A stretch of 64,000 nt of DNA from Asterias amurensis (lineage: Eukaryota; Echinodermata; Asteroidea; Forcipulatida; Asteriidae). Location: assembly GCF_032118995.1 (NCBI RefSeq), contig NC_092651.1, positions 17,716,349 to 17,780,348 of the forward strand, given 5' to 3'. A model generated the notes under the pieces. That model was not told where the DNA came from. It ran no database searches and was given only the letters and a program-made list of their open reading frames with translations. Shown here piece after piece: positions 12,001 to 21,700 of this stretch (position 1 is its first letter; each line of letters starts with the position of its first letter). Both the position numbers and the translations under genes were made by a program.

Positions 12001-12537
12001 AAATATGTTTTACTTTATAATAATTTTCATTATTATATTGTTTTATTAAACAACAAACAAACGTCACTGCTCACTCTCTACCTCCATGATGCTCACATTC
12101 ACACAGACAATTATTTTACAATAATCAGATTCATTCAGGCTGTTTAGCTGTTCAGAAGTTAGTCAGTAGACAGTAGTGTCAGTAGTGTGTAAATAATGAT
12201 ACTAAAAAAATACTAATGATAGGCCCTAAGGCTATGTATGTGATAATTACTCCTAGAACTATTTCGGTTTCGTCCGGCTATCGTCTCCCGTTACGGGAGA
12301 CGATAGCCGGACGAAACCGAAATAGTTCTAGGAGTATGTGATAATGTAATGTGTTTTCATTCAAGAAAAGTTTTAATAATTTCACTCACCACGCCTCCTT
12401 CCCTTTTTACTTGATTTCGTCTTTTTCTTTACCATCTTCAGATTGTCAGCCAAAATATGAGTTTCGTTATTAACAGGATAACTCGGAACTCTTGCCTTGG
12501 TCTTTAGCTGCAGGTTATCATTTTGATTTTCCCGCAT
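1..12537 (-). CDS. C2CD3: C2CD3, centriole distal-end protein (N-terminal 12 coding exons; continues beyond the left edge)
   Basis: C2CD3 works at the distal end of the centriole and is needed for distal appendage assembly and ciliogenesis. Coding exons in transcript order: 12390-12537, 10126-10258, 9589-9686, 7566-7674, 7004-7083, 6135-6322, 4737-4989, 3903-4143, 2503-2689, 1618-1728, 1087-1224 and 239-1 (open). Together they give 1925 nt (641 codons), with matching phase at every junction. The second exon reads VEGQLRCFLRVSVSKIVW then RLRWWGEITEGSLF; the third has RCGPKQFAAYLND; the fourth has IGKAQINEIGHLAPEIPING. These match my memory of the N-terminal C2 region of vertebrate C2CD3. Later anchors are AYDSSGSIPTTDL, DLISALLDRGTRLRDDMI and DQSILEELFY, all in the vertebrate order. 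An in-frame TGA directly precedes the chosen ATG, which supports the start. Exons from 6135-6322 onward are Ser/Arg/Glu-rich and poorly conserved. The C-terminal C2 domains are outside the window. The introns carry many short transposons. Confidence 0.93.
1350..1428 (-). repeat. LINE 3'-end remnant with (ATT)n tail
   Basis: A (TAA)n run is followed by TTTATAAAGCGCTTCAAAC and a second GAAGCGCTTC. The same TTTATAAAGCGC signature lies at the 3' end of the LINE at 14297-15292, so this is probably a very short 3' tail of a related element, in a C2CD3 intron. Confidence 0.5.
2785..3015. repeat. Decayed fragment of short inverted-repeat element (family 2)
   Basis: It contains the family-2 core (GAGAAAGAGGTAATTTCTCAC, then AAAGACTTC..GAAG.CTTTT, ACACCAAGTGAGAATACTGG) but both termini are degraded. 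It lies in the C2CD3 intron between the exons at 2503-2689 and 3903-4143. Confidence 0.6.
3550..3884. mobile_element. Family-1 TTAA element, right end decayed
   Basis: It begins with TTAA then AGGCAGTGGACACTATTGG and ends in the matching inverted terminus ACCAATAGTGTCC, after which the copy degrades. The right end stops about 18 bases from the C2CD3 exon ending at 3903, so the splice donor sits next to transposon sequence. Confidence 0.8.
4194..4395 (+). repeat. tRNA-derived SINE
   Basis: The head reads GTCTTGGCCGACTGGTTTA (tRNA Leu/Ser-like A box), followed by a degenerate B box GGTTTCAACCC at 4262-4272. A SINE body with TGACACTTGTGTCCTTGAG follows. It lies in a C2CD3 intron. The A box and body recur as fragments at 7733 and 9079. 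Confidence 0.7.
5603..5985. mobile_element. Family-4 TTAA element with central hairpin
   Basis: TTAA-bounded, with termini AGGAACACGTTGCCTTGG and its inverse. The centre carries the hairpin GGCCATTTATGGGAGT..ACTCCCATAAATGGCC at 5773-5815. Other copies are at 9144-9510, 13175-13527, 41271-42293 and 48274-48626. Confidence 0.85.
6464..6577. repeat. Family-2 element fragment
   Basis: Internal family-2 sequence only (AGGTAATTTCTCACTCAAAT, then CAAGGGTGTTTTTT), with no termini. It lies in a C2CD3 intron. Confidence 0.5.
7124..7445 (-). repeat. Dispersed repeat shared with 21480-21720
   Basis: Read on the minus strand it matches the plus strand at about 21480-21720: GATCGTTCCCACCGTTGGTC, a GGATTCGAGGGAA block, and the end ACCAAGGTATAACAAAACAA with CAATTGTTGCA. 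The minus strand has a short open frame (7124-7351, 75 codons) that I do not recognise. The copy at 21 kb is not open over the same stretch. Confidence 0.6.
7448..7543. repeat. Family-1 element, right-hand end only
   Basis: The terminal segment has ACCTCTCCCTATTACTCGTT, then GAGTAATTACCAATAGTGTC and CTGCCTTTA. It directly precedes the C2CD3 exon at 7566-7674. Confidence 0.7.
7761..8125. mobile_element. Family-5 TTAA element inserted in a SINE head
   Basis: Termini are AGCCATTGGACACTTTCGG and its inverse, with TTAA on both sides (7757-7760, 8126-8129). The left flank CGTGGCCGAGTGGAC and the right flank GAACACC rejoin through one TTAA into a tRNA-like SINE head, which supports TTAA target duplication. 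The centre has TTCTCGATATCGAGAA. Confidence 0.88.
8336..9074. mobile_element. Family-3 TTAA foldback element carrying a nested family-1 copy
   Basis: The outer element is TTAA-bounded (8332-8335, 9075-9078). Long inverted arms include ACACAATGTCCACAGATT and GATAATGATAGTAGAAAG. A family-1 element interrupts its left arm. A second copy lies at 26068-26385. Confidence 0.85.
8376..8753. mobile_element. Family-1 TTAA element nested in family 3
   Basis: It has AGGCAGTGGACACTATTGG termini. The intact right arm of the host element reads ACATTTAATGTAAAT-like sequence at this point, so the insertion fell on the arm's TTAA. The left copy is now TAAA. Confidence 0.88.
9079..9140 (-). repeat. SINE fragment
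   Basis: The reverse strand carries the SINE body motif GGACACTTGTGTCCTTGAC and a tRNA-like TTTGAATC box. It is a truncated relative of the SINE at 4194-4395. Confidence 0.45.
9144..9510. mobile_element. Family-4 TTAA element
   Basis: Bounded by TTAA at 9140-9143 and 9511-9514, with termini AGGAGCACGTTGCCTTGG and its inverse. It lies inside the AT-AC intron, about 80 bases downstream of its donor. Confidence 0.88.
10629..11005. mobile_element. Family-1 TTAA element
   Basis: The left TTAA is intact (10625-10628) and the right is TTAT. Termini match AGACAGTGGACCCTACTGG and inverse. A central inverted pair GAGACCTCAAATTC / TTGAGGTCTCG is present. It lies in C2CD3 intron 1. Confidence 0.85.
11022..11595. 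mobile_element. Family-6 TTAA element with long internal palindrome
   Basis: TTAA then AGTCACCTGG; ends CCAGGTGACT then TTAA. The middle (about 11180-11450) is itself an imperfect palindrome with arms GAGGCAGACTTTGCCTG and CAGGCAAAGTCTGCCTC. A shorter relative without this core is at 26596-26865, and an isolated right end lies at 53920-54104. Confidence 0.85.
12249..12335. repeat. Perfect 43-bp inverted repeat (87-nt palindrome) with flanking direct repeats
   Basis: Arms 12249-12291 and 12293-12335 are exact reverse complements around a single T. They begin ACTCCTAGAACTATTTCGG. Each side carries TATGTGATAAT (12237-12247 and 12335-12345, overlapping the palindrome by one base). It sits in C2CD3 intron 1, about 55 bases from the first exon's donor. 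Confidence 0.93.
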
Positions 12538-12894
12538 TCACACACACGTCGTGTATACAGTGACAGTACACAAAGTACATGAAAGAGTCAACTCGTCCGA
12601 AAAGCAATCTTTATACTGGTTTTATATCAACAAAGAGGGCGCTATGATATGAAAACAAACGAGGCCGATGTAGCATGGTCTACACGAAAAAATAAACATT
12701 ATTTTTTTATCAGGTTTTACAAATAATTTTAATAATAAAAACATAAATGTATATTTTTGTAGCACCCTTTATCAAAGTTGCAAAGCGATGGAACATAGTT
12801 TCTACGATTAAACACAAACTTAAACTCGACATTGAGAGTTTGTGAACAAACTCTAGGTGTTCGGTTTCCGGAAGAAAGCCTGGTGTAAAAAAAC

Positions 12895-13150
12895 AATTAT
12901 TGCACATTGCTTTGTTCTCAAGATTTGTTATAAATGATCAAAACTGCAAACATTGTCAAAACAACATGACGACGTCATCATGACGTCATTACGAGTTCAA
13001 GAAGTTAATGTCCTTGACTAACAATACATCAAGTTTCACCTCAGTCGAACTTTTGGTTAGCGTCAGGGTCATTGTTCGTCAAATAGCTCGTCAAAATGCA
13101 AAGATGTTTTTTCTCGATGTGTATTATGGTAATTTAGCATCAAAAAGGCT
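12895..13150 (+). repeat. Dispersed repeat with TGACGTCA palindromes
   Basis: It aligns by eye with 16348-16625: TTGCACATTGCTTTGTTCTC, AAAACAACATGACGACGTCA, GAGTTCAAGAAGTTAATGTC, TGTATTATGGTAATTTAGC. Related sequence recurs twice at 47280-47600. It lies just upstream of C2CD3. Confidence 0.65.
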
Positions 13151-13174
13151 GTTGCTCGAACAACTAACAATTAA

Positions 13175-13527
13175 AGGAATACGTTCCCTTATGAGGTGCC
13201 AAGTGTAAATTTATTATTTAACGCAACTATTTACAAATAATTCATTATTTAATATATAATTCATTATTTAACCATTATTTAATCTTTGTTTACAAATACA
13301 ATTTCCACAATGTACACAATTTCATTATTTATAAAAAAAATGTAGACGGATTTGGCCAACCGTGTTAGTCGAAGAGGTAAAATGAAAGCCACGCATTGTC
13401 GAGTGATACTTGTGTGGATCATTATATTCTACTTTTAAAATATCTTTTTAATCATATACATTTTATAACAAACGGTTACAAACGCTTTTCAGCGACCAAC
13501 TCGACCAATCCAAGTCAACGTGTTCCT
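13175..13527. mobile_element. Family-4 TTAA element, diverged
   Basis: The left TTAA is at 13171-13174 and the right end reads AACGTGTTCCT then TTCA. The left half is rearranged and AT-rich; the right half matches the family well. Confidence 0.65.
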
Positions 13528-13839
13528 TTCAATGAAGAGCTAACATTTGTTTTCGTAATGTCAAAAGTTGCACTAATAGTTGCTAGCTCATAAATGACAA
13601 TAACAAAACATTTACACCGGCTGTTGGAACCCTGGATTAATTAATAACGTTCCAAACATGAATAATTCACCAGTACAAACTAAAGTGCAAATTTTACCAT
13701 GTGACCTTTACTGATGTGGACTCCAGTTAAAATCTAGGGGCGAAGCCTTGCATCGTGTAGATTGGTTGTTCAGACCCTACGTGATTGTTTTGGGGTTTCC
13801 CTCTACCAGGGTTGCGCACCACATCTTAAACTGATATTT

Positions 13840-14250
13840 ATTTACTCCTTTTCCACAAAAGTATCTTCGGGTTTATGGTTCTTTCGACAAAGACGAATAA
13901 AGAACAAAAACATGTTGCGTTTCTTAGCGACCACATTGTAATATTGACAAGCTGTATAGGGGACATGTCATCAGCGCAAAGAACCAATTTGATTTCTTGT
14001 TTTAAGTGCTGCTTAACCATTATATGAAACGGCCGGCGCAGATATCCAGTGATTTTCAACACACTGAACAACAAAGTGGATGCATATCGGAAAAATGATT
14101 CCAGCAATGTTCCAGGTATTGTAAGTAAGCATGGAGAAGCGGTACGGTCGTGCTTATCCCAGACGCTTCCAAAAAGTATGGGAAACGTTAGGCGCATAAG
14201 TTCTGAGCCGATTCCAAAAGATGAAAAATGAAGGGTACAGATCAAAGCCG
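13840..14250. other. Unassigned stretch with an unrecognised open frame
   Basis: A 148-codon open frame runs on the minus strand (13838-14284), but it starts inside the CATA microsatellite, shows no family motif I know and has no visible splice partners. I do not call it a gene. Confidence 0.3.
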
Positions 14251-14254
14251 TTTT

Positions 14255-14291
14255 ATACATACATACATACATACATACATACATACATACA
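14255..14291. repeat. (CATA)n microsatellite
   Basis: About nine CATA units, directly abutting the 3' end of the LINE fragment. It is probably that element's terminal tail. Confidence 0.9.
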
Positions 14292-14296
14292 ACTAA

Positions 14297-15292
14297 ATAT
14301 TTATAAAGCGCCTTTACATCAAGATCAAAGCGCTGGAAAGAGCAAGACCAATGGAACTATAAATACAACAAATTACATCTGATACAAGTGAGTTTTGAGA
14401 GATTTTTTGAATAAAGGCAAAGAGTTACAATTTCTGATGCGTACTGGGAGGTTGTTCCATAATATTCGCGGAGCAATAAAGGAGATCAAGTCCGGTTGTG
14501 AGCAGATGAGAGTGTTCTGATGGTTGGGTGTTCGGTTAGGCGTGTGTTGTCAGAAGCTGATCGCAAGCTTGAGCGTGGCGGTTGGTAGAGAGCAAGGCAA
14601 GATGATAAGTAGCCTGGTGCTATTCCTTGAAGACATTTAAACACAGTAACTAAAACTTTGAAAGTTACTCTCTCTTTGACCGGGAGCCAATGTAACTGCT
14701 GAAGGCAGGGTGTCGCGTGGTCATATTTCATAGCCTTGCAAATCAGCTTGGCCGCCCAGTTTTGGATGCGTTGAAGACGTTTGATGTCTGAAGTGCTAGA
14801 TCGAAGAAGCAACCCGTTGCCATAGTCTAATCTTGAGAGAATAAGAGCATGGATAATTAGGTGGCAAGTGTCGAAGTCCAGGAATTTGCGAATGCGACTT
14901 AGGTTTCTGAGTTGATATAGTTGAGGCTGGAGCAGAGAGTTGTGATGTGGGAGTGCATGGACATTGACGAATCAAATACAACCCCGAGGTTGCGAACACT
15001 CTTAGAAGGCTTGATGACTTTGTCGCTGACCTGAAGAGATACCGAAGGCACTTTTGTTTGAGATGGTCAGGAACAGCAATGAATAACTCTGTTTTCTCTT
15101 CATTGAGCTTCAGCATGTTAAGGGTCATCCATGACTTGATGTCAGATATGCATGAGGATAGCCGAGAGAGAGCTGAGGTTATGGATTGCGGGTCATTCAG
15201 GTTGAAGTATGTACAGTTGAATATCGTCAGCATAAAGGTGATATTGTAGGTTATGCTTTCTGATGATACGACCAATGGGAATTTTTGTGAAG
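14297..15292 (-). mobile_element. 5'-truncated CR1/L2-like LINE, reverse transcriptase C-terminal half
   Basis: The minus strand encodes RT segments in order: HNLQYHLYADDIQLY with the catalytic YADD codons at 15223-15234, then SSCISDIKSWMTLNMLKLNE with KTELF, then LQRIQNWAAKLI and LHWLPVKERVTFKVL. These are standard non-LTR RT motifs of CR1/L2-type elements. The frame shifts more than once and everything upstream of the RT palm is missing. The 3' end carries TTTATAAATATTTAGTT and the CATA tail. Confidence 0.88.
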
Positions 15293-15602
15293 TACGTAAG
15301 CTCTTTCGTATGATGTAACGATTGACAAAATAGCTTATGTGGTTGAGGAATTATGAACTTATTAAATACTGACGACTGTAGAAGAGACTAACTTATTGAA
15401 AGGGGGAAATGTATTTTTGAAAACGCCTTGAACGCGACTATCAAGCATTAATGTGTACATTTCAACTTAAAAGCCATTAGTTAACGCCTTTTTCAAAGCA
15501 TTCTACAGGCACTACCGGTTTAGACAGGTCAAAAGGTCAAGAGAAGATCACCAACATATCCATTTAAGTGAAGTACGTAAAGCCCTTTCATATGATGCTT
15601 AA

Positions 15603-16220
15603 GCCGTGTTCGCATTGGATTAATGCTTTACCGAGACAGTGGTTAACATTCCTAAAGGGGAAACTTACCGGCGTCTGCACTTGGATTAAGGACGTGGGTA
15701 AACTAACTGACACGACAGGAAAACTAACCGACGACTTACCTAGACAAACACAAGAGGGCGCTACTCTGTGACCTTTGACTGGATGTATGACACGGAGAGT
15801 GCAAATCCAACGGGAGCTTCCGTCCGCTAATTACATGTGTGCGTGGGACATGTAATAACACGTGACGCTGAGGGCAGGTCGGGGACCGGATGCAGCTTTT
15901 TACTGAGACGGCTTTTACCCTGGACTTTTTGGCTCGGTTAAACTGACCTGGTCAATTTAACCGGGCAGCCGCGGGTCGGTTAAACTACCCATTCGGGTCG
16001 GGTAAGTTACCTAGGGTCGATTTCACAAAGAGTTAGGACTAGTCCTAACTTATGGCTAGTCCTAAGAGATATCAAAAACGCATAGCTAGTCTTAAGTTAG
16101 GACGAGTAACTCGTCCAAAGTCGAGATAAGACTAGTCCTAACTCTTTGTGAAATCCACCCCTAGGAGGTAAGTTACCCATTGGCTCGGTTAGTTTACCCA
16201 AAGTCCAATGCGAACAGGGC
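15603..16220. mobile_element. TIR element (GCCNTGTTCGCATTGGA), with nested foldback
   Basis: Left terminus GCCGTGTTCGCATTGGA follows TTAA. The right terminus TCCAATGCGAACAGGGC precedes TTTA. Subterminal GGTAAACTAAC / GTTAGTTTACC also pair. It has no open frame of note, and the foldback at 16013-16165 is inserted in it. Confidence 0.75.
16020..16164. repeat. Foldback element, family 7
   Basis: Arms GATTTCACAAAGAGTTAGG and CCTAACTCTTTGTGAAATC enclose several AGTCCTAAC/GTTAGGACT units. Copies also occur at 35302-35457 and, split by another insertion, around 23690-24137. Confidence 0.8.
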
Positions 16221-16347
16221 TTTAGATTGTCAAAATAGCTTATTTGGTTGAGGAAAGTTTCAACTTAAAGCAAGCTTCGCAACTATGCTTTTTCTTGCGA
16301 ACAATCGACATCGAGAGGAAGAATAAAAAAAATAAAAATAAAAACAA

Positions 16348-16625
16348 ACATTGCACTTTGCTTTGTTTTCAAGATTTGCAACAAAATATCAAAATTGCAA
16401 AAATGGTCAAAACAACATGATGACGTCATCATGACGTCTTTTTGAGTTCAAGAAGTCAATGTCCTTAGTTAAACTCTGACACAAACATCAGTAAAAAGTG
16501 TATTTTTAGAGGTTTTTAATCTGCCGCTAGAGGGCGCACTTATTTTTGGTGACGTCATCGTTATCTTTTTTTAAACCAGACTTTTTCCCGACTTGTATTA
16601 TGTAATGGTAAAGCATCAAAATGTG
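16348..16625 (+). repeat. Second copy of the TGACGTCA dispersed repeat
   Basis: It matches 12895-13150 over most of its length, including AAAACAACATGATGACGTCA. About 3.4 kb separates the two copies. Confidence 0.65.
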
Positions 16626-16849
16626 TACATATCAACATAAAATCCATTACATAGCTTATTTGTTTGAGGAAAAAGGAACTAATGAATGACGACTGTAGAA
16701 GAGACTGACCGAAAGGGGGAAATGTTGGTTGAAAACGCCTTGAAAAAACCCTTAAACGAAGCTTTAAAAAAACAATAATAAAATACGTCAAAATGTTAAG
16801 AAATCCTAATGGAACATGTAGGATTTTAAAACTCAATGGTTTCCACGAG

Positions 16850-17640
16850 AACTAAAAACGAATGGCATAAAACAAATATTCACAAAAACGCCAAGGTTAA
16901 ATTCATAATACAAGTGTTGCCCATTGTGGTCCCAACCTTATGGAGTTTTACGTTGGGGAGATTTTGTTTCGTCCATTACTTTAGTTTAATGTAGTTTATG
17001 ACTATAAAAATGACATTATGTTGTTAAAAATGTAATACTAATTAACATCATATTATAAAAGTAGAAATAAAGTCAACATAATAACGGACGCTGCTACATA
17101 ATGCAATTGTGTCCGCCCGGACAGTTGTGTCCGCCCCCGTGCAAAACCGTCCTTGTGGTATGTGAAATGCCCTTGTTCGACGGAACACGTTCACCATTGT
17201 TTTTACAAGCTAAGTGCATGGCATGAATGACATGGGAAATGTTCGGCCGTTGGGTATTCGCTGCAATCAATACGTGAATATTATTCATGCTGCATTCGAC
17301 GTAGGTTCAGTGATGCACGCTCTCGCTTAATACGCGCGCACATACATGTACAGTCATGTACATGTCCACCGGACGGTTTTTGCATAGCCCTGGACACGAT
17401 TGTATATTATGCAAACGTGTCCGGAGCGCACAGTATTGCATGGCGGACACAATTGCATCTGACACCGGCCTTACTTGGCAAAAGACATGCCACTCATGTT
17501 TATTCAAATTGAGAGAGACTGGGACTGTATTCTGTTTGCTCCTGGTAATGTTTTTCTAATTAAAACATACTTATAACCAATTATAGTTAACCAAAGAATA
17601 GGGGACCAATGAATAATGGGCTCGTTTTATTGCTAGACAA
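16850..17640. other. No gene seen
   Basis: AT-rich sequence, followed by a stretch at 17090-17480 where GTGTCCG and CGGACAC words recur in both orientations. That suggests a decayed inverted-repeat element. No exon, RNA or complete terminal repeat is visible. Confidence 0.4.
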
Positions 17641-17805
17641 TTATAATTATTATTATTTGTTTATTAAAGAAGAAAACATGGCGGTCAAAAAGCCGATTTG
17701 CAGATGCATATATTTACAAAGATATTTACAAAATATATTTAATAAGACACTTGGCATGTAGAGAACCATAAACATTGTTGAGAAACATTGAAACATTCTT
17801 TTTAA

Positions 17806-18162
17806 AGGGAAGGTACACGTTTGGTAATTGTCAAAGACCAGTCTTCTCACTTGGTGTATCCCATCATAGCCATAAAATAACAAGCCTGTGAAAATTTGGG
17901 CTCAATTGGTCATCAAAGTGGCGAGAAAATGATGAGAGAGACACCCTTGTTGGACGAATTTGTGTGCTCTCTTCAGGAATAAAAGACTTCTAGCTAGAAG
18001 TCTTTTATTATATTAGTGAGAAATTACCTCTTTCTCAACGACTACGTTACTTCAGAGGGAGTCGTTTCCTACAATGTTTTATACTACCAATGCTCGTTAC
18101 CAATTAGTCAGTTTTTTAAGTTAATATTTGTTTTTAGTAATTACCAAACGTGTACCTTGCCT
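17806..18162. mobile_element. Family-2 TTAA element
   Basis: TTAA on both sides (17802-17805, 18163-18166). Termini AGGGAAGGTACACGTTTGG and CCAAACGTGTACCTTGCCT. The centre has the palindrome AAAAGACTTC..GAAGTCTTTT. Confidence 0.88.
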
Positions 18163-18737
18163 TTAAAACAGTAGAGTTACAGTATAGCTTTTTAATACTT
18201 GTTTTATACCCCCATACTATACTCGGTGGATCAACCCAAATCCAATACTAGGCCCCACCAGTATAACTATTATTGTTCATATGCATTTCAAAATGTTTTC
18301 ATCGAGCAAACAGGCCGTATTGTAAATGGTGCTACGAAAGCCCGTGAGATCTACCAACAATTTGGCCTGATAGATCCGTGTTTTAAGCTCAACTTGCCGG
18401 CCTATTCCAACCTGAACTCCGATTAGCTGCTGTATAGACATTTGGAACTTGAATGTTGTAGAGGTGATTTAATTTCAAACAGGTCTTCAGCAGCGGAGCC
18501 AGAGCAAGATCTATAACCTTTCCGAACAGTACTGAGATACACAGAAGTGTTGACACTATTTGAACAAACGTCAGCCGAACTTACTCGATTCTCAAGCAAT
18601 GTGTTGTGTACGTCAGGCATTCAAGTCAATATCACAAAAATACAACACAGAGTAAAGACAAAAATACAGCGAAGGCATCCTTAAAAGCGAAGTGGCTCAG
18701 AAGCGAAGCTTTCTCTTCCATCGGCCAAGAAACTACG

Positions 18738-21700
18738 ATGGGCGCACCAACAGTAGGTTCGTGGCGCTGGGCAATTTTCTTAGTAAGGACGGGCGTAAGT
18801 TTTCTCTCGTACGGCATCTTCAAGTCCATGGGGGTGTTTATAGATGAGTTTGTTGAGTACTTTGAATGCAGCACACGTGCAGCAGGGCTGGTCGCTACCC
18901 TTTCATTCACCGTTGGCACCGTAACAGGTAAGCTGTGAATTCGGTCTCACGGTGGACGTTTGAAACGACAAGAATTCTAGCCCACAGATTCTAGCCAGCA
19001 GGAAACAATAGGTTAGAAGATGAAAGTCATTTGTGAATGGTTTAGTGTTTCTGGGGTCTCAACGCTGGTTTTGAAGGCATCATTTTATGGTACAGATACT
19101 TTTGAATTGTACGGACATCGTTTTTAGAATAATATTTATGGTAAGATTAAGTCCGGTACGATCTCGGTTGCAAACAAAAATTGTATCCATGTAAAATGTA
19201 ATAATTGTGTTAATACATTTCGAGTTGATTTGAATTGAATTGAATTACCGTAAACTTTGTACCTATCGCTGTTATTTCCCCAATTGGTTTTGCCTTTTAT
19301 AGGAATCTTTGTTGGAGTTTTAGTGAATACATTTGGAGCTAGACGACTGATGATTATTAGTGGTGTTGTATTTGCTGTGTCTTTCACCATGGCCGCAGTG
19401 GTATCGACGTCACTGGTCCACATTACTCTGTGTTTCCTCGTAGGCAGTAAGTATTTTTTATTTAAAAGTATAATTTATATTATTAACATGCATAATTCGT
19501 TCCTCTCTTTCAAATGAGTTGAAGAGTAAATTCAAACTTACTCAAGCATTTAATTGGATTTAATAAAACAACCAGAAAACGATACCCGCATCATACAATA
19601 CAATGAAAACAAAATATTTGAAGGCCTATTTTTGAGATTTTTTAACACGAGTCTGATTCAATCCATTTAAAATCTCGAGTTGACAATGCCATCCCAATTC
19701 AGATATAAATGTTCTTTAAAATTACCTTATAAATGACAACATAACTAAAAGAAGTACTTGAACGAGAACAAAGAAGAAGTCATATTATTTTTAGTGCTCA
19801 CTGAGTACGGACATACAGTGCACATCAGAATGCGATATAAAACAAAAATCACTTTGACAACACAACGTGTAGCTATTGCTAACACAAATCTGTGTATTGG
19901 AAAAACTCAAATTAATATTCCTTATCCCCGGTGCAAATGTCTCTCGTTGCGGGATACCCGCTGCCAAAACTTGGGATTCGAACTGCATCTAGCTACCGGG
20001 CAACCTCGGTGTAGTCTATAGTTGGTAAGACATTGCTCTAGAATTGCAAGGGTCGTGGGTTCGAATCCCACCCGAGTAACATGGCTGTGGTATTTGTTCA
20101 CAGGACTCGGGGAAGTACTGAGAATACAGTGCTAACACACATCGGTGTATATGGGTAAAAAAAACAAATTAATATTCTTTATCTCCGATGCAAATGTAAC
20201 ATCTCTTATCGTTGCTTTCGTTGAGTTTCGCAAAAAAGCCCCGTGACGACATCCTTTTCGCATGAATACGTGTGACGTCATGTTTGGATTGTGTACATTG
20301 CAATGGAAAGAGCTCTGCTGCTCTTATAGCAAAGTCGAAAAGAAAAGCTTCTAAAAGTTTAGCAGTAGACGTTGGATGGTTTTGTAGTCTTCAGTTCAAA
20401 AACTAGCATTTGCTTTTACTAGTCTTTTACTTAAATCCTTATAAATAAATGTAAGCCTTAATATTGCTAGTAATTAGTCGAACTAGTAGGTAAAATCAAT
20501 GCTTGAGGGACTCTTCTTATTGAGATGTAAATAAAACCGGCATTTTATTATTACCTGATAGTTTCACAAGATACTGGGCCGTGTAAAGGCCAGCATTAAC
20601 AAAATGTCGATAAGTTTAAGATCAGGCATGAGAATTTGCCCAAATCTCTATTAAAATAACCTTTTACTGGAAAAACACCATTTACTTGAACGGATTAGTT
20701 AATGATCAGAGAAAAGCACAAAAATAGCGGGGTATTCAGGAGTATAACAATAGAGGCATGGACTCGCTGATAAATAGCGATTAACTAAAATGCAGGCGGG
20801 GCAGTTTCCACTTAGTCAAGTTTTTGATGGCGGCAGTAGCTATGATGGGGAAACAGCCATCCTCTCAACGCCAGCGCTCCAGAGATTGGTTCTTTTAGAG
20901 CAATTAAAGTACACAACAAATTTATAAGTAACATTTATCGTTGGATCATTAGACCAAGGGAAAAATAACCCTTTAATACTGACCCGATACCGAGCCATAT
21001 ATGCAACACTGTTGTTCAAGTAAAATCTCAAGCTCCTCATGCAGTAGCTTGTAAAAAATACATGTAATTGCTACAGTATGTTAGTAAAATGTCGTTTTTA
21101 TTTATATGTCTTTAAGTGAAATGTAATCCAGCGAGCGAAATGTTCATGCCTGATCTTTTACTTTTCAGTCTTTTTGCTAATGCTGAACCTTATAACTTGA
21201 TAAGTAATTGCTAGTTTTTATTTATCCGGCCCAATGTCATTGCTCACTTTGGCTATGTCCCTTGTCTTTGTCCAATGTCGTTCGATACACAATATATTTT
21301 GTTTCTATGTCCGGTCATCAAACGAATTCGAATGAATCACACAATATTGTTATACCTCTATAGAAATTGTGAGTTTGATTGGTCGAGAACCAATCACGTG
21401 CCGTGCAACAAAAATACGCATGTGTCATGACTAAAGATACACGCTACGCGTAATGCGCAGGGCGCCGGGTAACATGAAAAGTCATGTACACCGGTGTACA
21501 TCACCTTGATCGTTCCCACCGTTGGTCGATTTCCACGCTGTATGAAACATGCGCGGATTCGAGGGAACTGTCAGGAATTGTTTCTTGTTCGTCTGCTAAT
21601 TAAACAACGAATACTCCGTCGTAAATGTTTAAGATTACAACAGAACTTCGAGAAGAGGAATATTAATGTTACCAAGGTATAACAAAACAATTGTTGCACG

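Noticed and set aside
13838-14284. 148-codon open frame
   Set aside because: It begins in the CATA microsatellite, has no recognised motif and no splice partners.
18606-18737. Longer N-terminus for copy A from the upstream ATG
   Set aside because: No other copy has an equivalent extension and similarity starts at MGAP; kept only as an alternative start.
20011-20083. Candidate tRNA gene with A and B boxes
   Set aside because: The 5' and 3' acceptor arms do not pair and the sequence runs on into a SINE body and tail.
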